Assembly: GCA_963678675.1 (NCBI GenBank)
Contig: OY783199.1
Location: forward strand, 11,956,708-12,020,707
From: Xiphydria camelus
Taxonomy: Eukaryota; Arthropoda; Insecta; Hymenoptera; Xiphydriidae
Direction: 5' to 3'
DNA: 64,000 nucleotides
Below, piece by piece: positions 10,410 through 20,380 of the stretch. The notes under the pieces are model-generated. The model was given only the letters and a program-made list of their open reading frames with translations. It was not told the origin of the DNA and did no database searches. Made by a program: the position numbers and the translations under genes. The first letter of the stretch is position 1, and each line of letters begins with the position of its first letter.

Positions 10410-10523
10410 ATGAATTACGGTGATTTAAAAGTGAAGCAGTTGAAGGAATTATTAGTCGGTCTTAACGCCAAAACTGGTGGAAGAAAACAAGATTTGATTG
10501 AAAGGTATTTTGATAATATCTGA
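10410..10523 (+). CDS. SAP-domain micro-ORF, 37 residues
   Basis: An ATG-initiated frame of 37 codons with a TGA stop reads MNYGDLKVKQLKELL, a short turn, then GGRKQDLIERYFD. This matches the SAP consensus: helix, the LKELL core, a glycine/threonine turn, then GRKxxLIxR. SAP folds are small helix-extended loop-helix DNA-binding modules. Alone the protein would be just one domain, so this is more likely the first coding exon of a larger nuclease-type transposon protein whose remainder was deleted. SAP modules are found at the start of YqaJ-type nuclease genes of some elements; the link to the element at 31-35 kb is inference. The frame is undamaged. Confidence 0.65.
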   Translation: MNYGDLKVKQLKELLVGLNAKTGGRKQDLIERYFDNI

Positions 10524-10556
10524 ATTCCATGCCTACTATGAAGTAGGCTGCCATAT

Positions 10557-10732
10557 TGATATATCGATACCATCGATACCTTACTTCGAAAATTTTGTAA
10601 GTGCAATTTTTGAAAAAAATGCCATTTATAGCTTACTGTTTTCAGATTTTAAACCTTAACATAGTAAGTTATAAATGGCATTTTTGTCAAAAATTGCACT
10701 TCGAGGTTTTCAAAGCAAGGCGTCGATATTTC
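10557..10732. mobile_element. MITE family E, copy 1
   Basis: The arms ATCGATACCTTACTTCGAAA plus GTAAGTGCAATTTTTG, and their inverse ending CAAAGCAAGGCGTCGATATTT, enclose a loop of a TAAATGGCATTTTT palindrome. The copy at 29286-29463 shares the first 40 bases of each terminus. It sits inside the element at 10206-10938, so three levels of nesting are visible here. Confidence 0.75.
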
Positions 10733-11008
10733 AAATCAGGCGGTCAAAAAGGGTGTTTAGCTCGGTGGCGCCGAAGTTTACTTCCTCGACCACCATCCAA
10801 CCTAATTGGATCGTTCAAGAAGACAACGATCCGAAAACATCGGAGTAAAGTGTGCAAATCGTGAAAAGACCAAATGCGTTGTCACTTTGGATTGGCTGTC
10901 TAGATTCATTTCCTGCAAGTAATCGCCGCTACGTTCTTATGTGACAGACTGGAATGCTGGAAATTCTAGACCATTAAACCCAGTCTATTGACTAATATTG
11001 ACTGATAA

Positions 11009-11300
11009 TACCCTAGTAGCAGAGGATATCTGTCAGACATCTACAAGATGTCTATATGTCTAGAAAATAATATCTATATTTGGTATAAATGTGGTCGAAA
11101 TCTAGATATAGATAGCGCGTAGATATCTGACAGATATCCTAAGAATATCGATTCTTGTCATCTTAGGATATCTGTCAGACATCTACGCGCTGTCTATATC
11201 TAGAGATTTCGATTATATATTTATACCAAATATAGATATCATTTTCTAGACATATAGACATTTTGTAGATGTCTGACAGATCTCCTCTGCTACTAGGGTA
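11009..11300. mobile_element. Long palindromic element in the Mutator-like gene
   Basis: The ends are TACCCTAGTAGCAGAGGA and its inverse. Nearly the whole 290 bases fold back on themselves around a loop near 11150 (AATATCGATTCTTGTCA). Subrepeats of ATATCTGTCAGACATCTAC recur in both arms. It lies between the second and third coding exons, where it would be removed with the intron. Confidence 0.8.
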
Positions 11301-11446
11301 GTAGTTCAGTGGTACTTTGTATAGGAATGATAATTTTATAAAAAAAATGTAAAAAATACAAAGAGACATTTAAAAATTCATGTGTATTCATTTCTTCCCT
11401 GTATGAATGATCATTTTTGAGGAGCTTTCTTTGTTCTTCTTTTTAG

Positions 11447-13553
11447 GCCCGAGGATTTGTTTAGAGCAATTTATCCTCATGCACAAAAATTGGACACTCT
11501 TGCACAGTCCAGTTTTCCTGAGGGAGGTGAAGAAGTAGCCACAGAAGAAGAAAGAAGTAACGAGAAAGAATTTGGCACAATTGTCTCTGATATTGTAAAT
11601 ATCATTGTGTCGTATGATATGGGTTGGAGCAAGCGGGGCAACGGTCGCAGCTACGATAGCTTGAATGGCTACGGAGCTATTATAGGTTTTCTCACAGGAA
11701 AAGTTTTGGACTTTTCTTCACGAAATAGGAAATGTAAATTATGTGATAAAGGTCATGCGAAGGATGACCATGACTGTAGAAAAAACTTTTCTGGCAGTGC
11801 TAAATCCATGGAGGCGAATGTTGGCGCTGAGTTAATCAGAAGAAGTTCGATTTTAAAAGAAACTGGGTTGAAAGTAAAAGGAGTTATTAGGGACGATGAC
11901 AGTACGACTATGGCAGCAGTTCGAGCAGGAAATCCAACGGAAGTTTTCAAGCTTTCAGATACAAATCATCTTACTAGAAATGTTGGTAAAGACTTGTTTG
12001 TACTGCAGGAGAAGTATCCAGAAATGAAAAGAAAAAAAGCAATTCCTCATTTGAAGAAATGTTTTAAGTACGCCATTTATAAGAATAAGGGGAATGCAGC
12101 TGCTATTGCTGAGGCCCTTCGAAACATTCCTGACCACGTGTTCGGAGAGCACGAAAACTGTGGATCCTGGTGCGTTCGTAAAGATCACAATAATAACAAA
12201 AAGCAGACTATAACGTTAACAGATATAAATTTACATTATGCCTTGCTTCAAATTTGTAAAAAGTACGCTCAGAATGCCTCGAAATTCTCCATGGCAGCTT
12301 CGAGCCAAAGCAACGAGTCTTTGAATAACATGATGGCTCATAAAGCACACAAAAATGAATGTCATAGTCTCAGTGAATCTTGTGATTATCGTCTAGCCAG
12401 CACTGTAGCAACGAAAAATGAAGGTGATTCACATATTTTGGAAGTTCAGAAAAAATTATCACTTTCCCCCGGTAAACGTACTGCACTGTTTATGGAGAAG
12501 TTAGATAATGAGCGACAAAAAAGGTCTGCAAAACAAGAACTGCCTTCAACAAAGAGACGAAGAAATGATTTGAAAACTGAGAGAGAAAATTTGAGAAAAA
12601 ACACTGAGAGGTCTGAAGGTATTCAATATAAAACGAATTGTGGTATGGAAATCGATCAACAAAATGCTGCTGCATCCATTGATGTGGAGAGAATATCGAC
12701 AGAGTTACCAAGTACCTTGCCATCACCTGAGCATTGTGAAATTGTATATTTTGATCTAGAAACATCAGGGTTCTCACGAACCGCTGATATCTTGCAAATT
12801 GCAGCTAAATGGAAAGAGAACATATTTAATGTTTATATCAATCCATGGCAAGAGATTCATCCCGATGCAACAAAAGTTACAGGATTGCAGAATATTGGTG
12901 GCCAACTATTTTTGTGGGAAGAGCTCGTGGAATCAGTTCCCTTACGAGATGCACTTTATGCATTTAAAGAATTTTTAGATTTATGTTGTGCACCATGCAT
13001 TCTTGTTGCACATAATGCAAAGTTCGATATGTCTCTTTTAAGTTCTGCAATAATTAATAATTCCATGATTCTTGATTTTAAAAATATTGCTGGGTTTTCA
13101 GATAGTTACAATTTAATAAAAAAAAAATTAGTTGACCGTACAGGGCCCGGTATGTTCAAACTTCAGTCCCTTGCACGAGATTTTCTTGAACTCAAATGTA
13201 CAGAAAAATTTCATGAAGCTTCGTACGATGTCAAAGTGTTAGAAGAATTGGCGTTAAAGTTCATTCCACGAAATGATTTAATTGCTAAGGGCATTTGTTA
13301 CAAAGACTGTATCATGAAAAAAATAATGCTACCTCAGTTATTAAAGTTAAAAACTGTTGTTTCACCATTCATTTTAACGAAAGTCGCACTGACTGGTAAA
13401 GGTGATATAACTTTAAAAGAATTGTATGACGGAGTCGGAGAGGAAGGAGTTAAACAATTTTTATCACAAAAAGATGCCAAAGGTAAAGTAAGTGTTAGAA
13501 AAGATAAGAGAGTTATTAATAAAATGTTATTATTTTTGAGAAATTTTATTTAA
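11447..13553 (+). CDS. Mutator-like transposase catalytic domain fused to DEDDh exonuclease
   Basis: This is the large last exon, after a TTCTTTTTAG acceptor ending at 11446. The frame is open for about 700 codons to a TAA at 13551. There is no ATG at the start, consistent with an internal exon. Numbering from 11457, residues about 45-320 form the transposase: YDMGWSKRG supplies the first acidic residue (D54). A CxxC...HxC zinc cluster spans C93 to C107, IRDDDST supplies the second acid (D146-148), and SQSNESLNNM supplies the glutamate (E287). A basic linker (about 335-400, KRRR) follows. Residues about 427-600 are a DnaQ/TREX-like 3'-5' exonuclease with all five expected residues: D433 and E435 in YFDLETSG, D524 in AHNAKFD, H586 and D591 in HEASYD. 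The last 95 residues are unassigned. A transposase would cut and rejoin the element; the nuclease's role is unknown. Upstream exons are broken, so full protein expression is doubtful. Confidence 0.85.
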
Positions 13554-14078
13554 AAATGTTCCTGTAAAGATTATTAAAAATATTTATGTCAAGTTTAAAG
13601 TTGTATTAAAATAAAAATTTAGGTTTGAAAATTAAAAAGTTTCAATTCATTGTAATCCCATGTAACCTATCATTTCAAATCTCGCGCGCCGACTGCCTCG
13701 TGAAACGTTGCCACATTGACTTTCGTGCTCCCCTCCATGCGACAAAAATTAGTAAAAGTATGATGCTTTCTACGTAATTATTGCAAAAACTAAATGGTGT
13801 ACCAATATCATTTTGGTTTTAATTTGTTGAGAAAGGATCATTCTACACTTGATAGTTTTTTCAAACAATTCTTAGGAACAGTTTCTGAGATATGCCGCGT
13901 TAAGTGCGTTTTGTAAACGTTTGCTCTGTGTAATTACATTGGATCAATGGGAAAATTAAAAATTTCAAAAATTAATAGCTCAGCTTCTAAATGGTAGATC
14001 GACTTCAAACTTGGTAGAAAGATGCATTGTGGTATGAAGAATATACCATAAAAATTTGAAGTAATTCCTAAGAAACGT
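13554..14078. other. 3' non-coding part of the Mutator-like element
   Basis: AT-rich, with AATAAAATAAAAATTT-type possible polyadenylation signal about 50 bases after the stop codon. A GCGCCGACTGCCTCGTGAAACGTTGCCAC block at 13687-13715 is the only GC-rich piece. No other feature is seen. Confidence 0.5.
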
Positions 14079-14465
14079 CAAATCGAGTCCCAACTACCTT
14101 AACTCTATAATGACTCTTTTTTGCTTCTCTACCCGAGTCGAAATCCGACTTAGAAAATTGTCGACTGTGGCGCCTGATGGACTTAGAAAATTTTCGATTG
14201 TCGCACCCGATGGACTTAGAAAATTTTCGACTGTCACGCTCATTAGCTATAGGTACATTAATTACCTATATATTTGCGGTAGACAATAATACAAAATAAA
14301 CAGCCACAGATATACATGAACTAAAGTTTCATATTTTTAATGAAAAAAAATTACAATGAATTACAATTTATTCTAATTCTTTATCATTAGTTGGCATTGA
14401 TACATATGACTGGCAATTGATCGTAATATGAAAACATGGAGCTTGTATTAGATTTTGCGGTACCT

Positions 14466-14698
14466 AAGGTAAAAGCACCAGTGGCCGGACGGTTAAGACC
14501 AGTATCTGGACACCCATAAAAATATATGTGGCAGATTTGATTGAGTGTTCTTACTAGATGGAATTTTTCATGGGTGTTCCTAATTTATTGAAGATTCTTT
14601 CTCAGTAATTGATTCTTTTTACCACATTTAATAGTCAGTGTTATACATAAAAATGTCCGGATATTGGGACGTGTCCGGCCACTGGTGCTTTTTCCTTA
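14466..14698. mobile_element. Short inverted-repeat element abutting the Mutator-like right end
   Basis: The left end AAGGTAAAAGCACCAGTGGC and the inverse right end GCCACTGGTGCTTTTTCCTT enclose about 190 bases of AT-rich sequence with partial pairing. It begins ten bases beyond the right terminal repeat of the Mutator-like element and may have removed or split its target duplication. Confidence 0.75.
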
Positions 14699-15244
14699 CT
14701 TGTGAAAGAGCTCTGTAAGCAGCAACGGAATACATTTAAAATTTCGGTCTCTTGCATAGGTATAGGTAGACTTGAACATTTATTTGTGAATAAATGGGCA
14801 AGAATTGTAATTTGTTCGATTATTAAATCAATAAATTATTTGATTTCGAGTTTCCAGAGTATGTTGAGCAAGTTATAAACTATACTGTTTATTAAAAAGC
14901 ACAGATTATTATAGTAAATCAGGACTTGGTTGCAGGAGGTTGAATGGTGAGAACATGTGTTGGAAGTTGTGAGACGAAAAATTGTAATAAGTGCGATCAA
15001 CAGAGAGTGCAAGAGTAGTATAGGGTATAGATAGAAAGCTGAGAGAAAGAGTTAAAGGATAGATTATAAGGGTCTGTTGGGAAAAGGAGGGTAATGATAG
15101 GAAATTAGGAAAAGCGAGGAAAAGTCAAAAGTGAGGTTAAGTGAAGCGGTGAGGAGGAAGATAAGCAAGAGAGAAAGAGCGTGGAAAGGGCAGAGTCGGT
15201 AAGGTAGGTAAGCTTTAGACCTGTGGCGGAAAAGGAAGGTTCGG
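14699..15244. other. Non-coding, purine-rich stretch
   Basis: From about 14960 to 15240 the plus strand is dominated by A and G (GAGAGAAAGAGTTAAAGG and similar). No open frame, repeat termini or splice pattern is recognisable. Confidence 0.5.
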
Positions 15245-15745
15245 TGGTCTTTCAGTTCTCGGATTTCGACTGGGGTACAGGAGTACCTCAGAAAATTTAG
15301 TTCTCCAACGGAGGACTACGGGAGTACCTAAGAGAATTTGGTTTTGCTACTCCTCTGATGCTCCCAACGTGCAAATCGGGAAATAACTGCACGTACAGAG
15401 CAGCATTGGAGCATCAAAACTACTTGGATTGCAATGGGCCCAAAAGGTTCTCAGGTAGTGCTCGTCCTTCTCCAAGAGAGAACCAAGGGAGCACCAAAAT
15501 TTCGACTCGGGTCGGGTAGAGAAGCAAAAGAGTCGTTATGGAGTATTAAGGAGAAGTACGGAGAACCAAGGGAGAACCAATATTACCGACTGGAGAATGA
15601 CGGAGCACCAAGGGAGAACCAATATTGCCGACTGGAGAAGGACGGAGCACCAAGGGAGAACCAATATTTCGAGTGGAGAAGGACGGAGTACCAAGGGAGA
15701 ACCAAAAGTTCGACTCGGGTAACCTCTGTTGCCACAGCTCGAATA
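15245..15745 (+). repeat. 42-base minisatellite and Mutator-like terminal-repeat fragment
   Basis: Units of GGAGCACCAAGGGAGAACCA followed by ATATT(A/G)CCGACTGGAGAA repeat every 42 bases between about 15560 and 15700. Because 42 is a multiple of three, the frame 15434-15955 shows a 14-residue repeat (APRENQYCRLEKDG type) about three times. The flanking CTCGGGTCGGGTAGAGAAGC block is inverted relative to the right terminal repeat at 14130-14150. I regard the frame as a consequence of the repeat, not a gene. Confidence 0.75.
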
Positions 15746-15840
15746 CTCGTTCGAGGGTTATTCCTTATTCTTTCTAGCACAGCATCGATATTTTGCTGCA
15801 CCTGCATTCTTCTGGGACTTCCTAAAATAATTATAAAAAC
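15722..15840 (-). pseudogene. Helix-turn-helix fragment of a transposon protein
   Basis: The minus-strand frame RSPRRMQVQQNIDAVLERIR followed by NNPRTSIRAVATEV resembles the linker-plus-HTH found at the N-terminus of arthropod transposon proteins, where RSPR..., then repeated ..SIRAxA.. helices read DNA. It is cut off at 15722 by the minisatellite and has no downstream continuation. Family assignment is tentative. Confidence 0.45.
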
Positions 15841-16069
15841 CCTATATAATTCAGCCCTGAGAAATACAATCTTATCGCGCTATACCTTATCAAGGAGATC
15901 TTTCGACGTGATGATTCCGAAACTTTTTTATCGAGAAATATTTATATATTTCTAACATACGGTAGTGTTCACGAATATTGTAAAATACCACAGGAATGTT
16001 ACAGAAAAGTTACTTGCAAAAACGTGCTTTGTGGGGTGTAAATGATGATATTTTGTAATTTCCATCGTT

Positions 16070-16250
16070 ATACCAGAGACGAAGAAGAGATGAAATAGAA
16101 GTGAGGTACATGTACACTTCACGTTTGACAGGTCGGTATATAAATTGGAACTTGTGATAGTATAATACGAACACAGCAGTTCAAATCATGTCCCCTCTGG
16201 GCCATGATTTGAACTGCTGTGTTGGCTTTGTGACGCGTACAAATGACACA
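16070..16250. repeat. Dispersed repeat G and a short perfect hairpin
   Basis: GAGGTACATGTACACTTCAC, GACAGGTCGGTATATAAATT and GGAACTTGTGATAGTAT are shared with 28155-28235, 28270-28365 (inverted) and 28480-29070. Next to it, 16174-16224 is a hairpin with arms ACAGCAGTTCAAATCATG and their inverse and a ten-base loop. Confidence 0.7.
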
Positions 16251-16251
16251 C

Positions 16252-16800
16252 TTACATATGTATGGCTGACGTAATGATTTTGCGTCCTTGAATGATCCAG
16301 AATTTCTTAATTAAATAATTTCTGGTGATTTCAGTACCTCCATGAAGAGTGACCTTGTGTTCATTATCTGCTAGCAGGAATGACAAATTGGAGTACTTTG
16401 ACAATATTAAAGGATATTTCTCGTCATATGAGATGAATGCTCGTAGACGTCCACCAATGCGAAGGCAATTCTTCGCATCCAAAAAAGGCCTTAGTCTGAG
16501 AATTGATGACGTGCTCTTCACTGGTTTTGACTGTGGTAAACAGATGATTTCATCCTTGAAATGGTGCATTTGAGATACTCGGGTGAGTATTATTAACGCT
16601 CGTTGATATTCTTCGCCTGAAAGTGGCTTGATATATGATGAACTCTGTTTCGTTGACGATTGAGTGTTGCGGCTGTTGCAGGACGACCTCGATATTGAAT
16701 TTGATGTAAAGCGAGTTATCCAGGCAACGTACGTATCCAGCAGCGAGTTATCCAGGCAGGTGCGTATTAAGGTTGTCAACGACGCGAAAATCGTGTTAAT
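16252..16800 (-). pseudogene. BEL/Pao integrase, N-terminal fragment
   Basis: The frame contains LRLRPFLDAKNCLRIGGRL and, after about 30 residues, HKVTLHGGTEITRNYLIKKF, the region around the HHCC zinc-binding N-terminus of Pao integrases. The fragment stops shortly afterwards at 16252; the DDE catalytic core and everything 3' of it are absent. It joins the preceding pol frame through a change of frame near 16810. Confidence 0.75.
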
Positions 16801-17652
16801 AAGTCTTATGCTGGTTCTGTTGATTGAACTACGTGGATTGTTCGACGTTCTTCTTGACATTCTGTCAACTCTTCCGTGATCTGAGGCCAGTGATTCATTA
16901 ACTTGGTGATCCATTCTAGGCCATGCCACCAAAGTTGATGATCTTTTAATTCCTTTGGAGACATTCCACGAGTGGCTGCATCTGCGGGATTTTCATGTGT
17001 AGACACATGTCCCCGTATCTCTGGTGAGAAGGCGAATTGGATCGCTGCGATACGATGAGCCACAAATGGTTTCCATGTTGACGGGTGTTTTTTCAACCAA
17101 GCTAGCACTACTTTGGCATCCGTCCAGGCGTGAATCGGACAATCAAGCTCTAGTCCAGTTAATACCTTCTGTAACAATTTTGTGAGCAATAGTGCTCCAC
17201 ATAGCTCGAGTCGTGGAATATTCGGTACCGCCATGCCTTTGATTGGAGCCACCTTTGATTTGCTGACTAGCAAGGTTGATGTTTGATTTTGCATATTACA
17301 TATATATACGACTTGGGCGTATGCCCTTTCAGACGCATCTGAACGCAGACTCAGGTAGGATATACTCTTCCATACAATCTTGATACTTACAATTAGATGA
17401 GAGTACAGCATCTTTTTTCATTTTGAACTCTGAGGCAAGATATTGTGCTAACGCCTTGGAGCGCGATTCGCCAAGTACCTCGTGGGCCTGTGGCTTGAGC
17501 GGTAGATGAACTTTGTAGCGACCATCTTTGAGCCTCTTGTGTGTTTTAACAAACTGTTCTTCACAACCTTTTTCCTCTGAGGTTGGGATTTCTTTGTTAC
17601 TGAATTCTTCCACCTCCCAGAATCGTTTCAAGTTGTTGTTGAGTTCTTCCAT
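16800..17652 (-). pseudogene. pol: BEL/Pao pol with reverse transcriptase deleted
   Basis: From 17652 the frame gives FWEVEEFSNKE and DGRYKVHLPLK, the conserved start of Pao pol, up to YQDCMEEY at about 17360. Directly after this, in another frame, comes SDASERAYAQVVYI, which in complete elements begins the RNase H/A17 segment downstream of the polymerase. Then follow PRLELCGALLLTKLL, HAWTDAKVVLAWLK and ENPADAATRGMSP, all typical. Roughly 400 residues holding the polymerase palm with its YxDD motif are therefore missing at one junction (about 17330-17360). The deletion is internal and clean, with both sides otherwise well conserved. Confidence 0.8.
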
Positions 17653-17655
17653 CGT

Positions 17656-18240
17656 TTAGATGCGGTTGCATACGACACGAGAGCATTGCGATGAGTCATG
17701 GCCATTTTTCCCGTGAACTGGTCCCATGAGTACGTATCCTAATGGTGTACCATATGCTATAGGTGTTCCTGGGGGGCCCCTGATGCGATCGTTGAGGAAT
17801 AGCTGTCCGCAGACGTCTGCTCCTAATAAAAGATCTATTTGAGACGGAGTCGCAAATGTTGGATCAGCCAGTTTAATGCCTTTTAGGTGATGCCAAATTC
17901 TTGATGCAATCCTTTGTGATGGCGGTGCGTTAGACAGCTTTTTGACTACCAATGCTGTGAGGTTGATCGAGAAATCTCGATCTATACAAGATTTTACTGA
18001 CACGTTGACTGCGTTGCTTGCTTTAGCGATCTCTGTGCCATTGAAGCTCGATATTACGGTTAAAGCCGTTTTTCGCTTTAACTTTAATGCCTGAGCAGCC
18101 CATTCAGAGATGATGAGGTATCGGCTCTAGTGCTCAGGAGTGCCCTGACACAACAGGAGTTGCCATCACCTGAGGCAATGACAATACGTGCGGTTGCAAG
18201 TAGTACAACTTGGCATGATTTGCTAGTGATTCTGAACTAC
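17656..18240 (-). pseudogene. BEL/Pao aspartic protease (DUF1758-type)
   Basis: The readable segment QIDLLLGADVCGQLF is the region that follows the catalytic Asp in Pao-type proteases, and is followed by TPLGYVLMGPV, also typical. Upstream (18000-18240) other frames hold the degraded start. The protease would mature the polyprotein. It follows the zinc knuckles and precedes pol in the normal order, but stops and frame changes separate it from both. Confidence 0.7.
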
Positions 18241-18299
18241 TGCTACAGATGCACTTGATGATTGTTCCCCATCCGATGAGTCTTGCACATTTACTTGGT

Positions 18300-19538
18300 T
18301 TACTGCTTTGGGTGCAGATTTCCTTTGTCCCTTGGGGACTGGCAATTCAGTCGAGTAACTGTTGTGTAGAGTCGTGTGATGCTTCGACGAACATAACATA
18401 CAACACCATTTACTTTTACAAGCCGCTGACTGTGTCCGGGCATTAGACAGTTCGAACTGAGTTTCTTATCTTTGGCTGTGTCCTTTTTTCCCGCATCTGA
18501 CATTTTGCTGTAGCTGTTGCATTTCCATATGAGGTGCGGCTTTGAGCACAGTGGACATTGGAGTGATGATTTTTTCTTTTCATCTTCTGAATTCACCTGA
18601 CTGACGGTGGTGCGCTTGCCTTTCTGTTCTTTTGATTCGGGTACAGGATTAATGCAAGATGACAATGCCTGTTGTCTGTTTTCCAGGAACGTAATAACGC
18701 CCTTTGAACTGTGGAACGGCCGTGTTGTCGATCAAGGACTTTTCCCAGTCTAACTCTGTTGCTTGGTCCAGTTTTCTCGATAGTAGAAAGACGAACCATT
18801 CATCCCACTGTTCAACAGGCTTTGCTAGTGACCCGAATGAACGTATTATTTGTTGGAAAAAATCAATAAGTCGCTTGATTTCTGTCGATGATTGGGTAGA
18901 AGCGCATGGAAGATCCACTAAGCTTGCCAAGTGTGATGCTGTGATAATAGCCTTTTATTTCCGTATCGATTCTCTAAAGACCTCCAAGTCCCTTGATAAT
19001 TGTTCGCCGTTAAGGGTGTATTTTTTATGAGCGCTGCTGCATCACCTTTTATATGTCGTTGCAAATAAATAATTTTTTGTACCTCTGGTATTGTTTGAAT
19101 GTCGTGTACCATAGATCCGAACTGATCCCTGAAGCTTTCCCATTCTAATAAATCGCCAGAAAACGTTGGAATATCAAGTTTCGGTAGTCGTGTCGATGCC
19201 GTGATTGGAAATTGAAGTCCTGAAGTTCCAGGATTGTGGGGATCTGGAACCGTCGCAGCATTCAAATTTGCCAATTGTTGTTCAATGTAGTCTGCCGCTT
19301 CAAGATAACCATCCTCGGTGATATCAAATATGTTTTCCGTGACATACGCAGATGATTTAATCTCCCTGAATACCGTGAGCCTTCGATCATGTGTCAGGAA
19401 TTCCTGCCAATAGTTGTCGAGTACCTTTCTCCTATTTTGCAACACGACTGTAGTTAAGTTTATCCTTCCCATTTTGGTACGTAAGATGAGCTCCGACAAC
19501 CCCCTGCCTTCCGCGATACTTTGCTCAAGGGTGGACAT
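18300..19538 (-). pseudogene. gag: BEL/Pao gag region with zinc knuckles
   Basis: The frame from ATG 19538 gives a helical N-terminus, then KLDIPTFSGDLLEWESFRDQ and ALIKNTPLTANNY, the signature of the DUF1759 gag domain of Pao-type elements. The frame shifts near 18960 and continues as ASLVDLPCA, RLIDFFQQIIRSFGSLAKPV and DEWFVFLLSRKLDQ. A second shift near 18690 leads to CPLCSKPHLIWKC and a later C..PGH pattern, the two zinc knuckles that bind RNA in the particle. In living elements the product packages the genomic RNA. At least two frameshifts make this a pseudogene. Start chosen as the first Met, which is in the position expected for gag. Confidence 0.8.
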
Positions 19539-19540
19539 TT

Positions 19541-20380
19541 TTTCAGGGAAACACGGAAAGTCTTATTAGTTTATAAAATTAATAAGATTTTGTTCCTATG
19601 ACCGTGTATATTGACGTGCACTGTTATTATACGTCAAATTATTATCAAATTGAATTACGTTATTATTATCAAATTCAATTTATAGGTACGCTATATAAAT
19701 TAACATTAACGTCAGTTCGGAACACCGTGTATTAATCGTGGAAGGTTAAATGATCGGTATGACTCTTTATCAGAACAAATTTTGGCAATGTTATAATATG
19801 ATTTATATGTACTTGCGAGGTTAGTAATAATGATAAATTGAAACGACTTATGTATGATGTTGTACTATTATGCCTCGTTGCTCGTTATTCCGTCGTTACT
19901 GCCTTGAAGATGCTTTTCATGCAGCTACAGCAGCTTGGAATTGATGCGACACCTTTTTCCCAATTATACGTTGAAATTCGCCGACCATGTTACGACCGTT
20001 GGAATTCGCCGACCACGTTGTGACTGTTGAAATTCGCCGACCACGTTGCGATCTTGAATTTTTGCACTCACTTTTGTTTACGCGTATGGACTTTGTTAGT
20101 TATTATGTTCAATAAATGGGTTTCGGCACCAGATGTTTGGGAAGGTTCTTTGTCATACTATAAAATTGGCAGTTATCACTTCGTATAATTGGTACGAACT
20201 ACTAGGTTAGGTTTGTACAACGTTGAAACTACGACTGACTAGGCAAGGCGAGAGCCCACACAGATATATAAACGACCACACATACTACGGGCGGCACACC
20301 GGGCTGCATGGCGACAGGCGCATACACATGCAAACTATATGCTAACCACTATATGATAGGATTCAGTTCGGAACACTAAT
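19541..20380 (-). other. Probable 5' leader and LTR of the BEL/Pao element
   Basis: This is the expected place for the LTR. A GTTCGGAACAC phrase occurs at about 19710 and again at about 20365, 650 bases apart, which could mark an LTR edge and its internal boundary in minus orientation (TGTTCCGAACTGA). Within it is a 27-28-base tandem (GAATTCGCCGACCACGTT) repeated three times around 19975-20055. No 3' LTR exists in the window for comparison, so the call is tentative. Confidence 0.4.

Larger units (their letters stand above)
10206..10938. mobile_element. Nested inverted-repeat element inside the Mutator-like gene
   Basis: The left terminus GCGTAGCGGCGATTACT and the complementary right terminus AGTAATCGCCGCTACG are followed inward by matching GGAAAT blocks. 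The element is about 730 bases, carries a SAP-domain micro-ORF (10410-10523) and itself contains another element (10557-10732). No certain target duplication is visible. The presence of a coding exon suggests it is a deletion derivative of a larger protein-coding transposon. Confidence 0.65.
8565..14456 (+). mobile_element. Mutator-like DNA transposon with long terminal inverted repeats
   Basis: The terminal arms 8565-9077 and 14079-14456 are inverted copies. They begin AATCTAATACAAGCTCCATG, run through a TTTATTTTGTATTA block, and hold three TTTTCTAAGTCCATCGG-type subrepeats. They end at AGGTAGTTGGGACTCGATTT, which marks the inner edge. The left arm is longer because it retains a 42-base minisatellite that the right arm lost. 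Between the arms lies a multi-exon gene for a transposase of the arthropod Mutator-like family. A nine-base target duplication, typical of Mutator, is not evident; the right flank is directly abutted by another insertion (14466). Two further elements sit in the region between the second and third coding exons. Confidence 0.75.
16250..19540 (-). mobile_element. BEL/Pao LTR retrotransposon, internal region, lacking reverse transcriptase
   Basis: In minus orientation the order is gag, zinc knuckles, aspartic protease, start of pol, RNase H/A17-type segment and N-terminal integrase, the BEL/Pao order. Frames are interrupted by several shifts. The reverse transcriptase is missing and the integrase core is truncated at about 16250, where the dispersed repeat G begins. 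No 3' LTR follows. The copy is therefore dead. Small open frames on the plus strand in this interval are shadows. Confidence 0.85.

Noticed and set aside
15434..15955. 173-residue frame with a 14-residue repeat
   Set aside because: The repeat is the 42-base minisatellite also found in a transposon terminus; the rest of the frame overlaps the minus-strand HTH relic and unrelated sequence.
16349..18446. Plus-strand frames of 65-108 residues
   Set aside because: They are antisense shadows of the BEL/Pao coding region on minus.
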